In this document: piece after piece, positions 8,601-15,462 of the stretch | How positions within the stretch are numbered: the first letter of the stretch is position 1 | How the letters are laid out: every line of letters begins with the position of its first letter | Assembly: GCA_937885815.1 (NCBI GenBank) | Contig: CALABM010000227.1 | Span: forward strand, 1 to 17,657 | From: an uncultured Verrucomicrobiales bacterium | GTDB taxonomy: Bacteria > Verrucomicrobiota > Verrucomicrobiia > Verrucomicrobiales > Akkermansiaceae | Length of the DNA stretch: 17,657 bases | Direction: 5' to 3' | Made by a program: the position numbers and the translations under genes | Notes under the pieces: generated by a model | What the model was told of the DNA's origin: nothing | What the model saw: the letters and a program-made list of their open reading frames with translations, nothing else | The model's database searches: none

Positions 8601-8741
8601 CCATGCGGGCGAACCGGCATCAGCGGGATCGAAGCCGCCAAAGTATCTGAATTTCCAGCCGAAGTCAAACGTCTCACGTTCGCCGGCCTGCAATGCTGCA
8701 CAGCTCAGCGCCATCAGTGGGATTATGTATTTTGCTATCAT
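5694..8741 (-). CDS. Secreted glycoside hydrolase family 2 beta-galactosidase-like enzyme
   Basis: This 1015-residue protein begins with a Sec signal peptide (about 1-19, ending ALQAG), so it acts in the periplasm or outside the cell. An insertion at about 45-165 with HPASHAVDGNMDTRWCA looks like an F5/8 type C (discoidin-like) carbohydrate-binding module set inside the N-terminal region. The GH2 sugar-binding domain follows (about 170-320, with LPHDWAIE), then the immunoglobulin-like domain (about 325-430) and the TIM barrel (about 430-740). The acid/base is Glu555 in SGGNE and the nucleophile Glu661 in YYGSETC. C-terminal domains fit DUF4982 (about 795-890) and a GH2 C-terminal/Ig-like domain (about 900-1010). 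Related enzymes remove terminal galactose from mucin or plant glycans; the exact specificity (galactosidase, glucuronidase or other) cannot be read from sequence. A terminator follows the gene, and the amidase terminator precedes it, so it is probably transcribed alone. Confidence 0.9.
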   Translation of the reverse strand: MIAKYIIPLMALSCAALQAGERETFDFGWKFRYFGGFDPADAGSPAWADGYQGGHPASHAVDGNMDTRWCAPSSESGHRLVIAPGFEDPVKLFLIYWEQPSTFDVNIKVVCQDESKNLELSFNQGGQAASFVEMPEPTAIRYIIVTVPKGTHSRQWMSVREVLFTGADNTPLKARRGPGALVHAEVGASEAGYKDVQLPHDWAIESPFLANEPNETGKLPWNGWGWYRKHFNVPADFDPATQRWYLDFDGVMSRPQIYVNGQKAGEWVYGYNSFRVDITPFLKPGEDNLVAVMASNLPLSTRWYPGAGIYRHVWLERTGPVHLAQWPTYVTTPEITRDYAVVKVQTTVKNTSDAPASVTVHQAVEGAAAAPASITIAPNSENVVEQELRIANPRLWSCETPNLYKLQTRVVMNGNEIDNKETTFGVRTIEWRREGFFLNGERVRLQGVCEHHDLGALGAAFHARAYERKIELLRAMGCNSIRMTHNPPAPEVLDLCDKHGILVIDELFDIWRRQKYEKVNGYHIYWDEWWERDVRNFMLRDRNHPCIIAWSGGNEIMEQTMSDVEAIRANRNNRYPNPGRLARAVREAEEWNAFNLRIANGLRNEIRRYDVTRPYTVGCNDQNAFRNGFEQTVDVYGFNYKPHLYSLFRRTHPDMPYYGSETCSCVGTRDTYNFPLDWSVGGGYFKPGFVPHQVSAYGLASTHWGNCPDIEMHAHTLAPDIAGEYVWTGFDYLGEPTPYNQDATIENNIKHLPAAEREAIMREYAAMGSRAISRSSYFGIIDLAGFPKDIYYLYQSQWNPEVPQAHILPHWNWQGHEGRHTPVMVFTSGDEAELFVNGRSQGVRRRGDGPTFTQKDRSLVVSRNQYRFTWENVVYEPGVVEVVVKKNGQPWATARRVTAGAAAAVQAEVDRDTIVADGHDLAFISLTLKDAEGNVMPIDSRRVSFSIEGPAVLAGFCNGDPTDWTCMQDLNQRFFNGRLLAVVRSKPGESGTATITVKPDGLPEIKVPVTIAPAP

Positions 8742-8769
8742 GGCTTTTCGTTAAATAACTATAACACGC

Positions 8770-8817
8770 GAACGCGTTCCGTACTATTTAGCATAATCCT
8801 CCCCTCATGGCAAGCAA
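8770..8817 (-). promoter_or_regulatory. Tentative promoter and palindromic operator candidate of the GH2 gene
   Basis: On the minus strand TTGCTT (8812-8817) and TATGCT (8790-8795) are 16 bases apart, a modest match. A perfect 10-bp palindrome GAACGCGTTC (8770-8779) lies about 5-15 bases past the expected transcription start. Its central CG is reminiscent of LacI-family operators. The -35 box overlaps the U-tract of the amidase terminator. Confidence 0.3.
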
Positions 8818-8852
8818 AAAAATGCGCCCCATAACTCAGAGAGCCGGAGCGC
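8816..8852 (-). terminator. Intrinsic terminator of the amidase gene
   Basis: On the minus strand GCGCTCC pairs with GGGGCGC (7 bp including one G-U) across a 15-base loop that can itself form CTC/GAG. The stem is followed by one A and seven T. It lies 58 bases past the amidase stop. Confidence 0.6.
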
Positions 8853-8909
8853 GGAAAGAAAAACACCATGTGACCCCGTCTCAGACAACGGTTTACTCCT
8901 TAGCACTAA

Positions 8910-9704
8910 TCAATCCTGATTTTCCAACCAATGAACTATCCCGGAGGCAATGGTCCGGGCAAGCTTACGAGCATTAGCATCATTCCGGATAAACGTGACA
9001 TGGCCGCGATTATTCACATACACAGCCTCAAAGACGATGGCGGGGATTCCGGCTTCATCCAGAGCATTCATCCAGCCGGCGGATGGCTGTGAACCGATGT
9101 AACGGGGCAGCACACTAATCCCCTTTCCGGCGTTCGGCATACCTCCGGGGCGGTCCAGAATATCACGGCGCATGGCTTCACATACCCTCTCAGCAAAAGC
9201 ATGACCATGGCGGCGGTTACAGATGATAAGCCCTCGCGGCGGCATGGTACTCCATGAGTTGCCCACGCTGTTGAGATGAAGGAACACCACGCAGCGAGCG
9301 CCGAGTTCTATCGCGTAGTCAGCGCTCACCATTCCACAGCCGATATGCTCAGGATAATGAGTGGAAGGATAACGCTTTGCGCCGCGGTCCGGATGGTTAA
9401 GCTGCACCACACCGGCAGCCTCACAGGCTTCCGCAATGGCTTTTTTCGTAGGAGCATTGCCGCGGTTTGTTATCACGCAGGAAAAACCGGCGGCCTCGAT
9501 GACAGCCTTCACCTCCCCGGCGTACATACTCCAGAACTCGTACTCATTCACGGAACCGTCCGGCGCACTAGCTCCACGGGCGGTGGACTGGTGGCCAATA
9601 TCCAACACGACGGGGCGTGAACCCGCGGCATCGCACATTCCGGCCAGCCCAACCAGAGCTAACAGCAAGGTACTACACATCCTCTTCCAGAATAAAATCA
9701 TCAT
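8910..9704 (-). CDS. N-acetylmuramoyl-L-alanine amidase (Amidase_3), secreted
   Basis: This 264-residue protein has an N-terminal signal peptide (about 1-27, ending CDAAG); LAGMC does not fit a proper lipobox because Met precedes the Cys. The rest is a zinc-dependent Amidase_3 domain that cleaves the amide bond between N-acetylmuramic acid and L-alanine in peptidoglycan, here in the periplasm. Visible zinc and catalytic residues are His38 (LDIGHQS), Glu54 or Glu56 (VNEYEFW), His143 (VFLHLNS) and Glu226 (IVFEAVYVNN). No SPOR, LysM or AMIN targeting domain is attached, so targeting must come from elsewhere. A terminator follows the gene; the gap of 74 bases to the upstream gene contains a weak promoter candidate. 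The start is the first of two adjacent Met codons; either could be used. It could act in cell separation, recycling or remodelling. Confidence 0.88.
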   Translation of the reverse strand: MMILFWKRMCSTLLLALVGLAGMCDAAGSRPVVLDIGHQSTARGASAPDGSVNEYEFWSMYAGEVKAVIEAAGFSCVITNRGNAPTKKAIAEACEAAGVVQLNHPDRGAKRYPSTHYPEHIGCGMVSADYAIELGARCVVFLHLNSVGNSWSTMPPRGLIICNRRHGHAFAERVCEAMRRDILDRPGGMPNAGKGISVLPRYIGSQPSAGWMNALDEAGIPAIVFEAVYVNNRGHVTFIRNDANARKLARTIASGIVHWLENQD

Positions 9705-9710
9705 ATCTTG

Positions 9711-9740
9711 TACTTACCCGGTTGCTCCGGCTTTCTGCAA
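9711..9740 (-). promoter_or_regulatory. Weak leaderless-type promoter candidate of the amidase
   Basis: On the minus strand TTGCAG (9735-9740) and TAAGTA (9711-9716) are 18 bases apart, and the ATG follows after 6 bases. The match is weaker than at the other genes, but the spacing to the start codon is the same. Confidence 0.35.
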
Positions 9741-9778
9741 TATAACAAGAATGGTAAAGCCCGCGCTTCCTCACCACA

Positions 9779-10726
9779 TCATTGAGGCTGCAGAGAAAAG
9801 TATATCAGAGCAGGCACCTCTGAAGGCGCCGTCCCTTTAGGCACCGGGAGGAATGCATACTCGCCATAATCGAGATACAGCACAGCAGCATCTTGGCAGA
9901 GAGTAAACGGCATGCGGCGAATGCGCGGACGTGGAGCCTGTGGATTTTCCGCATAATAATCCAGCAGTGACAGCACCCGCTTACGATCCTGCTCCGTATT
10001 CAACGGGCACATATACAAATCAATCTCCCCAGGAATATCAAAATGAGGGCGAAGCGTGAAGCGACGCGTGCGATGAACATGACTGAGCGCAAAATATGTA
10101 CGGGAGGCGTCACAGCAGACCTTAAAATCACCTTCCGGCAAATTAAAAGAGTGGAGGTGAGCCCCTTGCCCCTCCGGTATTCTGGCCAGCACACCTTCAG
10201 CACGAGCGCTAGCACTCAGCCATTCCGCCCGGGCAGAATTACTATCCCCATGAACGGCGGAACAACTCACAACAAGCATACTGCGGTTTCCGGATAAATA
10301 ATCAAACCAGTATTCCAGAGGACGACACACCAGCAAAACCAGCAGCAGCACCCATACATCCCACCAGCGCCTCAGCCGGGAGGGGCTAACTTTGGCATCA
10401 CCCGAATCAGAGGGAGGAAGCTCCTTCTGAACGTCTGAACCGGCCTCCGCTACCAAAGCGGACTTAACCGCGCGACAACGCCGCCATACTATCCAGCCCC
10501 AGCGCAACAGCAGCACCACCGCCACACATCCGATAAGCCAATATCCACCTTCAGATACCCCAAACAGCCACGGGGAAGCATGCCAGACTCCATATAAATC
10601 ACACTCCCAACCGTACACAGACTCCGCCAAAATTCCAAGCTCAACGAAGACAAACAACAGCAGCACCAGGCGACGCGAGGTGATAAGCCATGGTTGGCGC
10701 AGAAATTTGAGCAGGGGCTCCATCAT
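9779..10726 (-). CDS. Membrane protein of unknown function, three TM segments
   Basis: I do not recognise this 315-residue protein. It has three hydrophobic segments: about 19-37, about 61-80 (followed by WRRCR, suggesting a cytoplasmic side) and about 124-142. A polar, acidic linker lies between the second and third. The remaining C-terminal 170 residues are soluble, with several cysteines (CSAVHG, VCCDAS, LYMCP, TLCQD) and a high share of aromatic residues. By the positive-inside pattern this soluble part may face the periplasm, where the cysteines could form disulfides. It has its own near-consensus promoter and lies 74 bases upstream of the amidase gene in the same direction, so read-through is possible, but a functional link is not shown. 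The start is one of two adjacent Met codons 8 bases after the -10 box. Confidence 0.7.
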   Translation of the reverse strand: MMEPLLKFLRQPWLITSRRLVLLLFVFVELGILAESVYGWECDLYGVWHASPWLFGVSEGGYWLIGCVAVVLLLRWGWIVWRRCRAVKSALVAEAGSDVQKELPPSDSGDAKVSPSRLRRWWDVWVLLLVLLVCRPLEYWFDYLSGNRSMLVVSCSAVHGDSNSARAEWLSASARAEGVLARIPEGQGAHLHSFNLPEGDFKVCCDASRTYFALSHVHRTRRFTLRPHFDIPGEIDLYMCPLNTEQDRKRVLSLLDYYAENPQAPRPRIRRMPFTLCQDAAVLYLDYGEYAFLPVPKGTAPSEVPALIYFSLQPQ

Positions 10727-10734
10727 TAACCCCT

Positions 10735-10764
10735 ATTATAGAAGGTGAATACGCAGATTGTCAA
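10735..10764 (-). promoter_or_regulatory. Consensus sigma70-type promoter, probably leaderless, of the three-TM gene
   Basis: On the minus strand TTGACA (10759-10764) and TATAAT (10735-10740), both perfect consensus hexamers, are 18 bases apart. Only 8 bases separate the -10 box from the ATG at 10726. The AGGGG in that gap would lie mostly upstream of the transcript start and so could not serve as a Shine-Dalgarno site. Confidence 0.8.
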
Positions 10765-10780
10765 CGCCAAAACACCACAC

Positions 10781-10809
10781 AAAAACAAAAAAGGGAGCTT
10801 TTGCCCCCT
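10781..10809 (-). terminator. Intrinsic terminator closing the secA-argA unit
   Basis: On the minus strand AGGGGGC pairs with GCTCCCT (7 bp including one G-U) around an AAAA loop, followed by six T, G and five T. It lies 13 bases past the argA-like stop and just upstream of the promoter of the next gene. Confidence 0.85.
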
Positions 10810-10822
10810 AAAATCAGCTCTT

Positions 10823-11896
10823 TCAGCCTAATCTGCGCCCAAAAACGGCGGAAGAACGCCCACTCGCCTCCAGCAAGGCGCGACGAGCAGCGGGAAGAAC
10901 ATCCCGAGAAAGCTCTGCATACCCTAACCTGTCACGGAAGTAAGCCACCGCACTCTGCGAGATAGCAAAAATCCATTCAAAGCCGAGGTCACGTGCTTTC
11001 TCCTCCACAAAGCGGCACATGGCACGGCCATACCCATGGCCCTCGTAATTCTTTTTGATAAAGAGGCACCCGAGCTCAGCGCAGCCATTCTCAGCATAAG
11101 GATAAAGAGCCACGCAACCAACAATGGTATCATCCAGCGTATATACGTAATAACTCTCCAGCTTTTCACGAATACTTTCGTATGTACGCTCCACCAGTTT
11201 GGCATCCACCACGCAGCGAGCTATCATGGAAAGCAGTTCGGGGATATCATCCTCCTTCAGGGGACGAATCTCACAGTACGAGTCCGTGTGCACCATGGTG
11301 CCTACGCCCTCCTCCGAGAAGATTTCATCCAGCAGCACGCCACGCTGCAAACCATCCAGTATGTGCACACGGGGAATCCCCCTGCGGCAGACTTCCGCAG
11401 CCTGCATCAGCACCTCTGCATGGGTGCAGTCTGCACAGGCGCCGGCAAGCACATCACTTCCACGAATGGCAAAAATGGGCTGTCCGCTCCGGCCGGGAAC
11501 ACCGTCTACCTGCAGACAAATGTATTTGGAGGCACCAAGAGCTACAGCCAAAGATACGCTCCCCTCATCAAAGCGGCCAACAGTACCGGAAGCCACAATG
11601 GCCACCTGACGCCGCTGAACAATCTCCTCCACACGAGCCACCACAGGAGCGCCGTCAGAGAGCGGCTGCTCCGCTGCTGCAGCGTGCACCTCGCACGTGC
11701 CAGCTCTGCGCAGCAGCTCTGATGTATCATCTCCTTCTGCTACCAGCACAAGCCGCACACCAATCTCGTGCAGGGCGTCCACATCCAGCAGAGCATCCAC
11801 CAGCGCCTCCGCGGCCAGCAACTCGTGGCAGATATGCACCACGAAGAGACGACCGCGGAAGTATGGTACGTATTCCAGAACAGAACGGACGTTCAT
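10823..11896 (-). CDS. argA: ArgA-type N-acetylglutamate synthase with a shortened kinase-like domain
   Basis: It should acetylate glutamate with acetyl-CoA, the first committed step of arginine synthesis, in the cytoplasm. The 357 residues keep the ArgA order. An N-terminal amino-acid-kinase-like domain (about 1-180) opens with YFRGRLFVV and HEIGVRLVLV. The signature junction RVHILDGLQRGVLLDEIFSEEGVGTM (176-201) is split here as VHILDG and LLDEIFSEEGVGT. A GNAT domain (about 208-330) follows with acetyl-CoA loop YEGHGYGRAM (284-293), then a typical tail LPAARRALLEASGRSS. Enterobacterial ArgA is about 440 residues, so roughly 80 are missing, mainly from the kinase-like domain. The glycine pair normally found after the first strand (LGGE) is replaced by HICHE. 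That domain binds arginine for feedback control in known ArgA, so regulation may differ. It lies 32 bases behind secA with no promoter or terminator between. Confidence 0.85.
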   Translation of the reverse strand: MNVRSVLEYVPYFRGRLFVVHICHELLAAEALVDALLDVDALHEIGVRLVLVAEGDDTSELLRRAGTCEVHAAAAEQPLSDGAPVVARVEEIVQRRQVAIVASGTVGRFDEGSVSLAVALGASKYICLQVDGVPGRSGQPIFAIRGSDVLAGACADCTHAEVLMQAAEVCRRGIPRVHILDGLQRGVLLDEIFSEEGVGTMVHTDSYCEIRPLKEDDIPELLSMIARCVVDAKLVERTYESIREKLESYYVYTLDDTIVGCVALYPYAENGCAELGCLFIKKNYEGHGYGRAMCRFVEEKARDLGFEWIFAISQSAVAYFRDRLGYAELSRDVLPAARRALLEASGRSSAVFGRRLG

Positions 11897-11928
11897 ACCG
11901 CGCCGGAGGTAGATAAACCGGATGATAT

Positions 11929-14900
11929 TTACTCTGCTTTATCAGAGGAAGAAGCGGAATCCTCAATAAGCTCAGCATCATCAGCCTCGCTTATCGCCAT
12001 GACGGCGGGATTCGTCTCGCGCTTAATTTTCCCCATCACCTTCTTGCGGGGCATGGTCAGCTTCTTTTCAGCCTTCATGCGCACGCCGGGCATGGGAGCA
12101 CCACCGCTCACGCTCATACCATCAGGCATAGAAGAAAGCTCATCCTCAGGAGCAGGAGCGGCAGAGGGCTCAGGCAGGATATCCTGCGCAGGAGCGGCAG
12201 CTCGAGCACGGGCTGCAATCTGGCTCATCTGCTCGCGCAGCATAGACAGCAGGTCACCATTACCCAGAATATCCGTCACGTCAGAAGATTCCTCATCCGC
12301 ATTACTGGAGGGCAGAGAGGCGAGGAAGTCCTCAAAGGCGTTCAAGTTCGTGGTGCTGCGGAAGAGGTTATTGAGAATCTCGAACTGAATGTTGTTCATG
12401 AGAGTCTCGAAGATTTCATAAGCCTCACGCTTATATTCCACAAGGGGGTCACGCTGGCCCTGAGCGCGCAGGCGCACACCTTCGCGAAGGGCGTCCATAT
12501 CCGTGATATGCTGCTGCCAGAGCTTATCAATAGCCTGAAGCATGATAGAACGCTCCATCTGCTCCACACGGTCAGGACGCTCACCGGCCACCTTCTTCTC
12601 ATACATCTCACGCACCTTGGCGGTGATAATCTGAGCGGCTTCATCCGGAGTTCTGGAGACGAAGTCAGCATCCCCCTCACTCCAACCGAAGGGGAAAGTG
12701 GAGTTCACCCACTGCAGCAGGTCCGTACGGCGCACGGTGCCGGTGTTATCCTCATTCAGGTAGAGGTCGCACTTGGTGTTGGTGCCTTCTTCCAGCTGCT
12801 CGTAAATCATCTCACGAGGCTCCTCGCAAAGGAGAGCCTCATTACGCATACCGTAAACGATGGTACGCTGCTGATTCATGACGTCATCATAATCCAGCAC
12901 GTGCTTACGCCACATGTAGTTGCGCTGCTCCACTCGCTTCTGAGCGCCTTCGATAATCTTGTTCATGAGGACGCTTTCCACAGCCTCACCTTCCTCCATA
13001 CCGAAGCGATCCATTACGCGGGTCATGCGCTCACTGCCACCGAAATTACGCATCAAATCATCCTCGAAGGAGAGGAAGAACTGGGAGGCACCGGGGTCAC
13101 CCTGACGGGAGCAACGGCCACGCAGCTGGCGGTCGATACGGCGGGATTCATAACGCTCCGTACCCAGCACAAACAGACCACCCAAATCAGCCACGCCTTC
13201 GCCCAGCTTAATGTCCGTACCACGGCCGGCCATATTCGTGGACACGGTCACGGCGCCACGCTGGCCTGCACGGGCCACGATTTCAGCTTCGCGCTGGTGG
13301 TTCTTGGCATTCAGCACTTCGTGGGGAATGCGAGCACCGGCAAGCATACGGGAGAGCGTCTCGGAAGCAATCACACTGGCCGTACCCACGAGCACCGGCT
13401 GTCCCTTAACGTGCAGCTCCTTAATCTTAGCCACCACGGCGTTGAACTTCTCGCGGCGGGTCTTAAAGATGAGGTCATTGAAGTCCTGACGAATGCAAGG
13501 ACGATTCGTCGGAATGGGAAGCACGTCCAGCTTGTAGATATCATGGAACTCAGCGGCCTCCGTCTCAGCGGTACCGGTCATACCGGCAAGACGGGAATAC
13601 AGGCGGAAGTAGTTCTGGATGGTGATGGTAGCGTAGGTCATGTTTTCGGCCTCCACTTCCACGCCTTCCTTTGCTTCCACGGCCTGGTGAAGGCCTTCGC
13701 TCCAGCGGCGGCCGGGCATTTCACGGCCGGTATTCTGGTCAATGATGATAACCTTGCTGTCCTTCACCACATATTCCTTATCCTTTTCGTAAATGGTGTA
13801 GGCCTTCAGCAGCTGACTGATGGTGTGCAGGCGGGCAGCGTTCTCATCCAAGCGCTTAATGAGGGTGGACTTACGAGCCTCCCTCTCTCGCTCAGTGAGC
13901 GTTTCATCCTCATCAATGTTCACGAACTCGGTGCCAAGATCCGGCAGCACGAAGTTCTCAGGATGCCCGGGGCTAATGAGCTCACGGCCCATTTCCATGA
14001 GGTCAGCATCATGAAGCTTCTCATCAAGGCAGAAGTAAAGTTCTTCTTTCAGCTTGAAGAGCTCCAGCTTACGGGGGTCCTGGAGCAGGAAGAGCTCATA
14101 CTTCTCCACCATGCGGCGCATCTCCACATCCTCCTGAGAGCGCATGTAAGCGCGATTTCTCGGCATACCTAGCTTCACCTTGTACAGGCAGCGGCCGGCA
14201 GCCGTGGCATCACCCTCCTTAGCATAGTTCTTAGCCTGAGTCATCAGGCTGTTACACAGCTCCACCTGAGCCTTCACCACCTTCTCAATGAGGGGCTTAA
14301 GCTCATCATACTGCTGCTCGCGCTCCACCACAGCGGGGCCGGAAATGATGAGCGGGGTTCGAGCTTCGTCGATAAGAATGGAGTCCACCTCGTCAATAAT
14401 TGCGAAGTAATGGCCACGCTGCACCTGAGCGCTGCGAGTGGAAGCCATGCCGTTATCACGCAGGTAGTCGAAGCCGAATTCAGCGTTAGTACCGTAGGTG
14501 ATATCGCATGCGTACATCTGGCGGCGGAGGTCGTTGGGCATCATGCTCTGAATGCAGCCCACCGTCAGGCCGAGATACTTGAAGAGCGCACCCATCCACA
14601 TGGAGTCACGGCGTGCGAGATAATCATTCACCGTCACCACGTGTACACCCAGACCAGTCAGAGCGTTCAGGTAAACAGGCAGAGTGGCCACGAGGGTCTT
14701 ACCTTCACCCGTGGCCATCTCAGCGATGAAACCGCGGTGCAGCGCAATACCGCCAATCAGCTGCACATCAAAGTGTACCATATCCCACTTAATGGGAGTA
14801 CCGCAAACATCCACCTCCGTGCCGCAAAGGTTACGGGCAGCGCACTTGGCCACAGCAAAAGCCTCAGGCATAATCTGCTCCAAGTACTTGGCGCGCAGCT

Positions 14901-15267
14901 TATCAAACTTGGGCTCAATCTCAGCAAAAGCCTTCTTACCGGCTTCAATGGAATCCGGGGTAGCCTCCACGGTAGGAAGCTTGGGGAAAATATCACTCAG
15001 AGCAGAGAAGCGAGTATTAAGAGTTTCAGCATATGACTTAAGCTCAGCTTCAGAGGAAGAAAGAATCACACCGCGGGTGGGCAGGTCAATGGGGGTGAAG
15101 CGGTGCAGATACTTCTGCCACTCAGCAGTCTTGCCCACCAGAAAATCGCGGTCTTTCCCCTGCCAGCTCTTTTCGATATCAAGCATCTTTTTCACGATGG
15201 GGCGCAGCTTGCGCACTTCGCGCTGGTTCTTGGAACCCACGATTTTATTCAGAATCCACTTAATCAT
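11929..15267 (-). CDS. secA: Protein translocase ATPase SecA
   Basis: SecA is the cytoplasmic ATPase that drives preproteins through SecYEG. The 1112-residue protein has Walker A ATGEGKT (185-191, Lys190), the Q-motif region HFDVQLIGG (165-173), Walker B IIDEVDSILIDEARTPL (290-306), the preprotein-binding region up to about 490, YFRLYSRLAGMTGTAETEAAEF (553-574), TNMAGRGTDIKLGEG (677-691), the motif VI stretch RQLRGRCSRQGDPG (713-726), and the helical scaffold and wing domains to about 1030. It exceeds the E. coli protein (901) mainly by an enlarged segment at about 325-480 and a long tail. The tail is charged and low-complexity and lacks the CxC...CH/CC zinc motif that binds SecB. GRCSRQGD instead of the usual GRxGRQGD resembles chlamydial SecA. 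The start is supported by the N-terminal helix MIKWILNKIVGSKNQRE. Confidence 0.97.
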   Translation of the reverse strand: MIKWILNKIVGSKNQREVRKLRPIVKKMLDIEKSWQGKDRDFLVGKTAEWQKYLHRFTPIDLPTRGVILSSSEAELKSYAETLNTRFSALSDIFPKLPTVEATPDSIEAGKKAFAEIEPKFDKLRAKYLEQIMPEAFAVAKCAARNLCGTEVDVCGTPIKWDMVHFDVQLIGGIALHRGFIAEMATGEGKTLVATLPVYLNALTGLGVHVVTVNDYLARRDSMWMGALFKYLGLTVGCIQSMMPNDLRRQMYACDITYGTNAEFGFDYLRDNGMASTRSAQVQRGHYFAIIDEVDSILIDEARTPLIISGPAVVEREQQYDELKPLIEKVVKAQVELCNSLMTQAKNYAKEGDATAAGRCLYKVKLGMPRNRAYMRSQEDVEMRRMVEKYELFLLQDPRKLELFKLKEELYFCLDEKLHDADLMEMGRELISPGHPENFVLPDLGTEFVNIDEDETLTEREREARKSTLIKRLDENAARLHTISQLLKAYTIYEKDKEYVVKDSKVIIIDQNTGREMPGRRWSEGLHQAVEAKEGVEVEAENMTYATITIQNYFRLYSRLAGMTGTAETEAAEFHDIYKLDVLPIPTNRPCIRQDFNDLIFKTRREKFNAVVAKIKELHVKGQPVLVGTASVIASETLSRMLAGARIPHEVLNAKNHQREAEIVARAGQRGAVTVSTNMAGRGTDIKLGEGVADLGGLFVLGTERYESRRIDRQLRGRCSRQGDPGASQFFLSFEDDLMRNFGGSERMTRVMDRFGMEEGEAVESVLMNKIIEGAQKRVEQRNYMWRKHVLDYDDVMNQQRTIVYGMRNEALLCEEPREMIYEQLEEGTNTKCDLYLNEDNTGTVRRTDLLQWVNSTFPFGWSEGDADFVSRTPDEAAQIITAKVREMYEKKVAGERPDRVEQMERSIMLQAIDKLWQQHITDMDALREGVRLRAQGQRDPLVEYKREAYEIFETLMNNIQFEILNNLFRSTTNLNAFEDFLASLPSSNADEESSDVTDILGNGDLLSMLREQMSQIAARARAAAPAQDILPEPSAAPAPEDELSSMPDGMSVSGGAPMPGVRMKAEKKLTMPRKKVMGKIKRETNPAVMAISEADDAELIEDSASSSDKAE

Positions 15268-15272
15268 TATCT

Positions 15273-15293
15273 TTGACGGTTAAAATTGACGGT
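15273..15293. repeat. Direct repeat TTGACGGT x2 in the secA leader
   Basis: TTGACGGT occurs at 15273-15280 and again at 15286-15293, 13 bases apart start to start, 6 bases ahead of the secA ATG. In the mRNA it reads as two ACCGUCAA copies. Its role is unknown. Confidence 0.5.
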
Positions 15294-15325
15294 AAAGCGA
15301 GCCCGGGCGGCACACGCGGTCGCGA

Positions 15326-15354
15326 ATTGTAGCACAATCAACCGAATGAAGCAA
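15326..15354 (-). promoter_or_regulatory. sigma70-type promoter of secA
   Basis: On the minus strand TTGCTT (15349-15354) and TACAAT (15326-15331) are 17 bases apart. The leader would be about 50 nt. It contains two copies of an 8-base direct repeat (15273-15280 and 15286-15293) and no Shine-Dalgarno motif. Confidence 0.6.
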
Positions 15355-15426
15355 GCACAACCCCTGCTTTCAGCCCCTCACGTTGTGTCATGAAAGAATT
15401 ACCAATATCCGCGTTCTATTTTACGC

Positions 15427-15455
15427 TTGCCAGCTCACAGTGGCTCTGATAGACT
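15427..15455 (+). promoter_or_regulatory. sigma70-type promoter, probably leaderless, of the PA14-like gene
   Basis: TTGCCA (15427-15432) and TAGACT (15450-15455) are 17 bases apart, and the ATG at 15463 follows after only 7 bases. It is divergent from the secA promoter, with about 70 bases between the two -35 boxes. Confidence 0.65.
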
Positions 15456-15462
15456 GTGAAAC

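Noticed and set aside
8910..9704. Amidase as a lipoprotein through LAGMC
   Set aside because: The residue before Cys is Met, not Gly/Ala/Ser, so it does not fit a lipobox; an ordinary signal peptide is more likely.
9741..9778. Possible terminator after the three-TM gene
   Set aside because: AAGC/GCTT makes only a 4-bp stem and the following T-run is three bases.
12508..14172. 554-codon open frame opposite secA
   Set aside because: Same reasoning: a shadow of secA with His/Leu/Thr-rich composition, no recognisable domain and no independent promoter seen.
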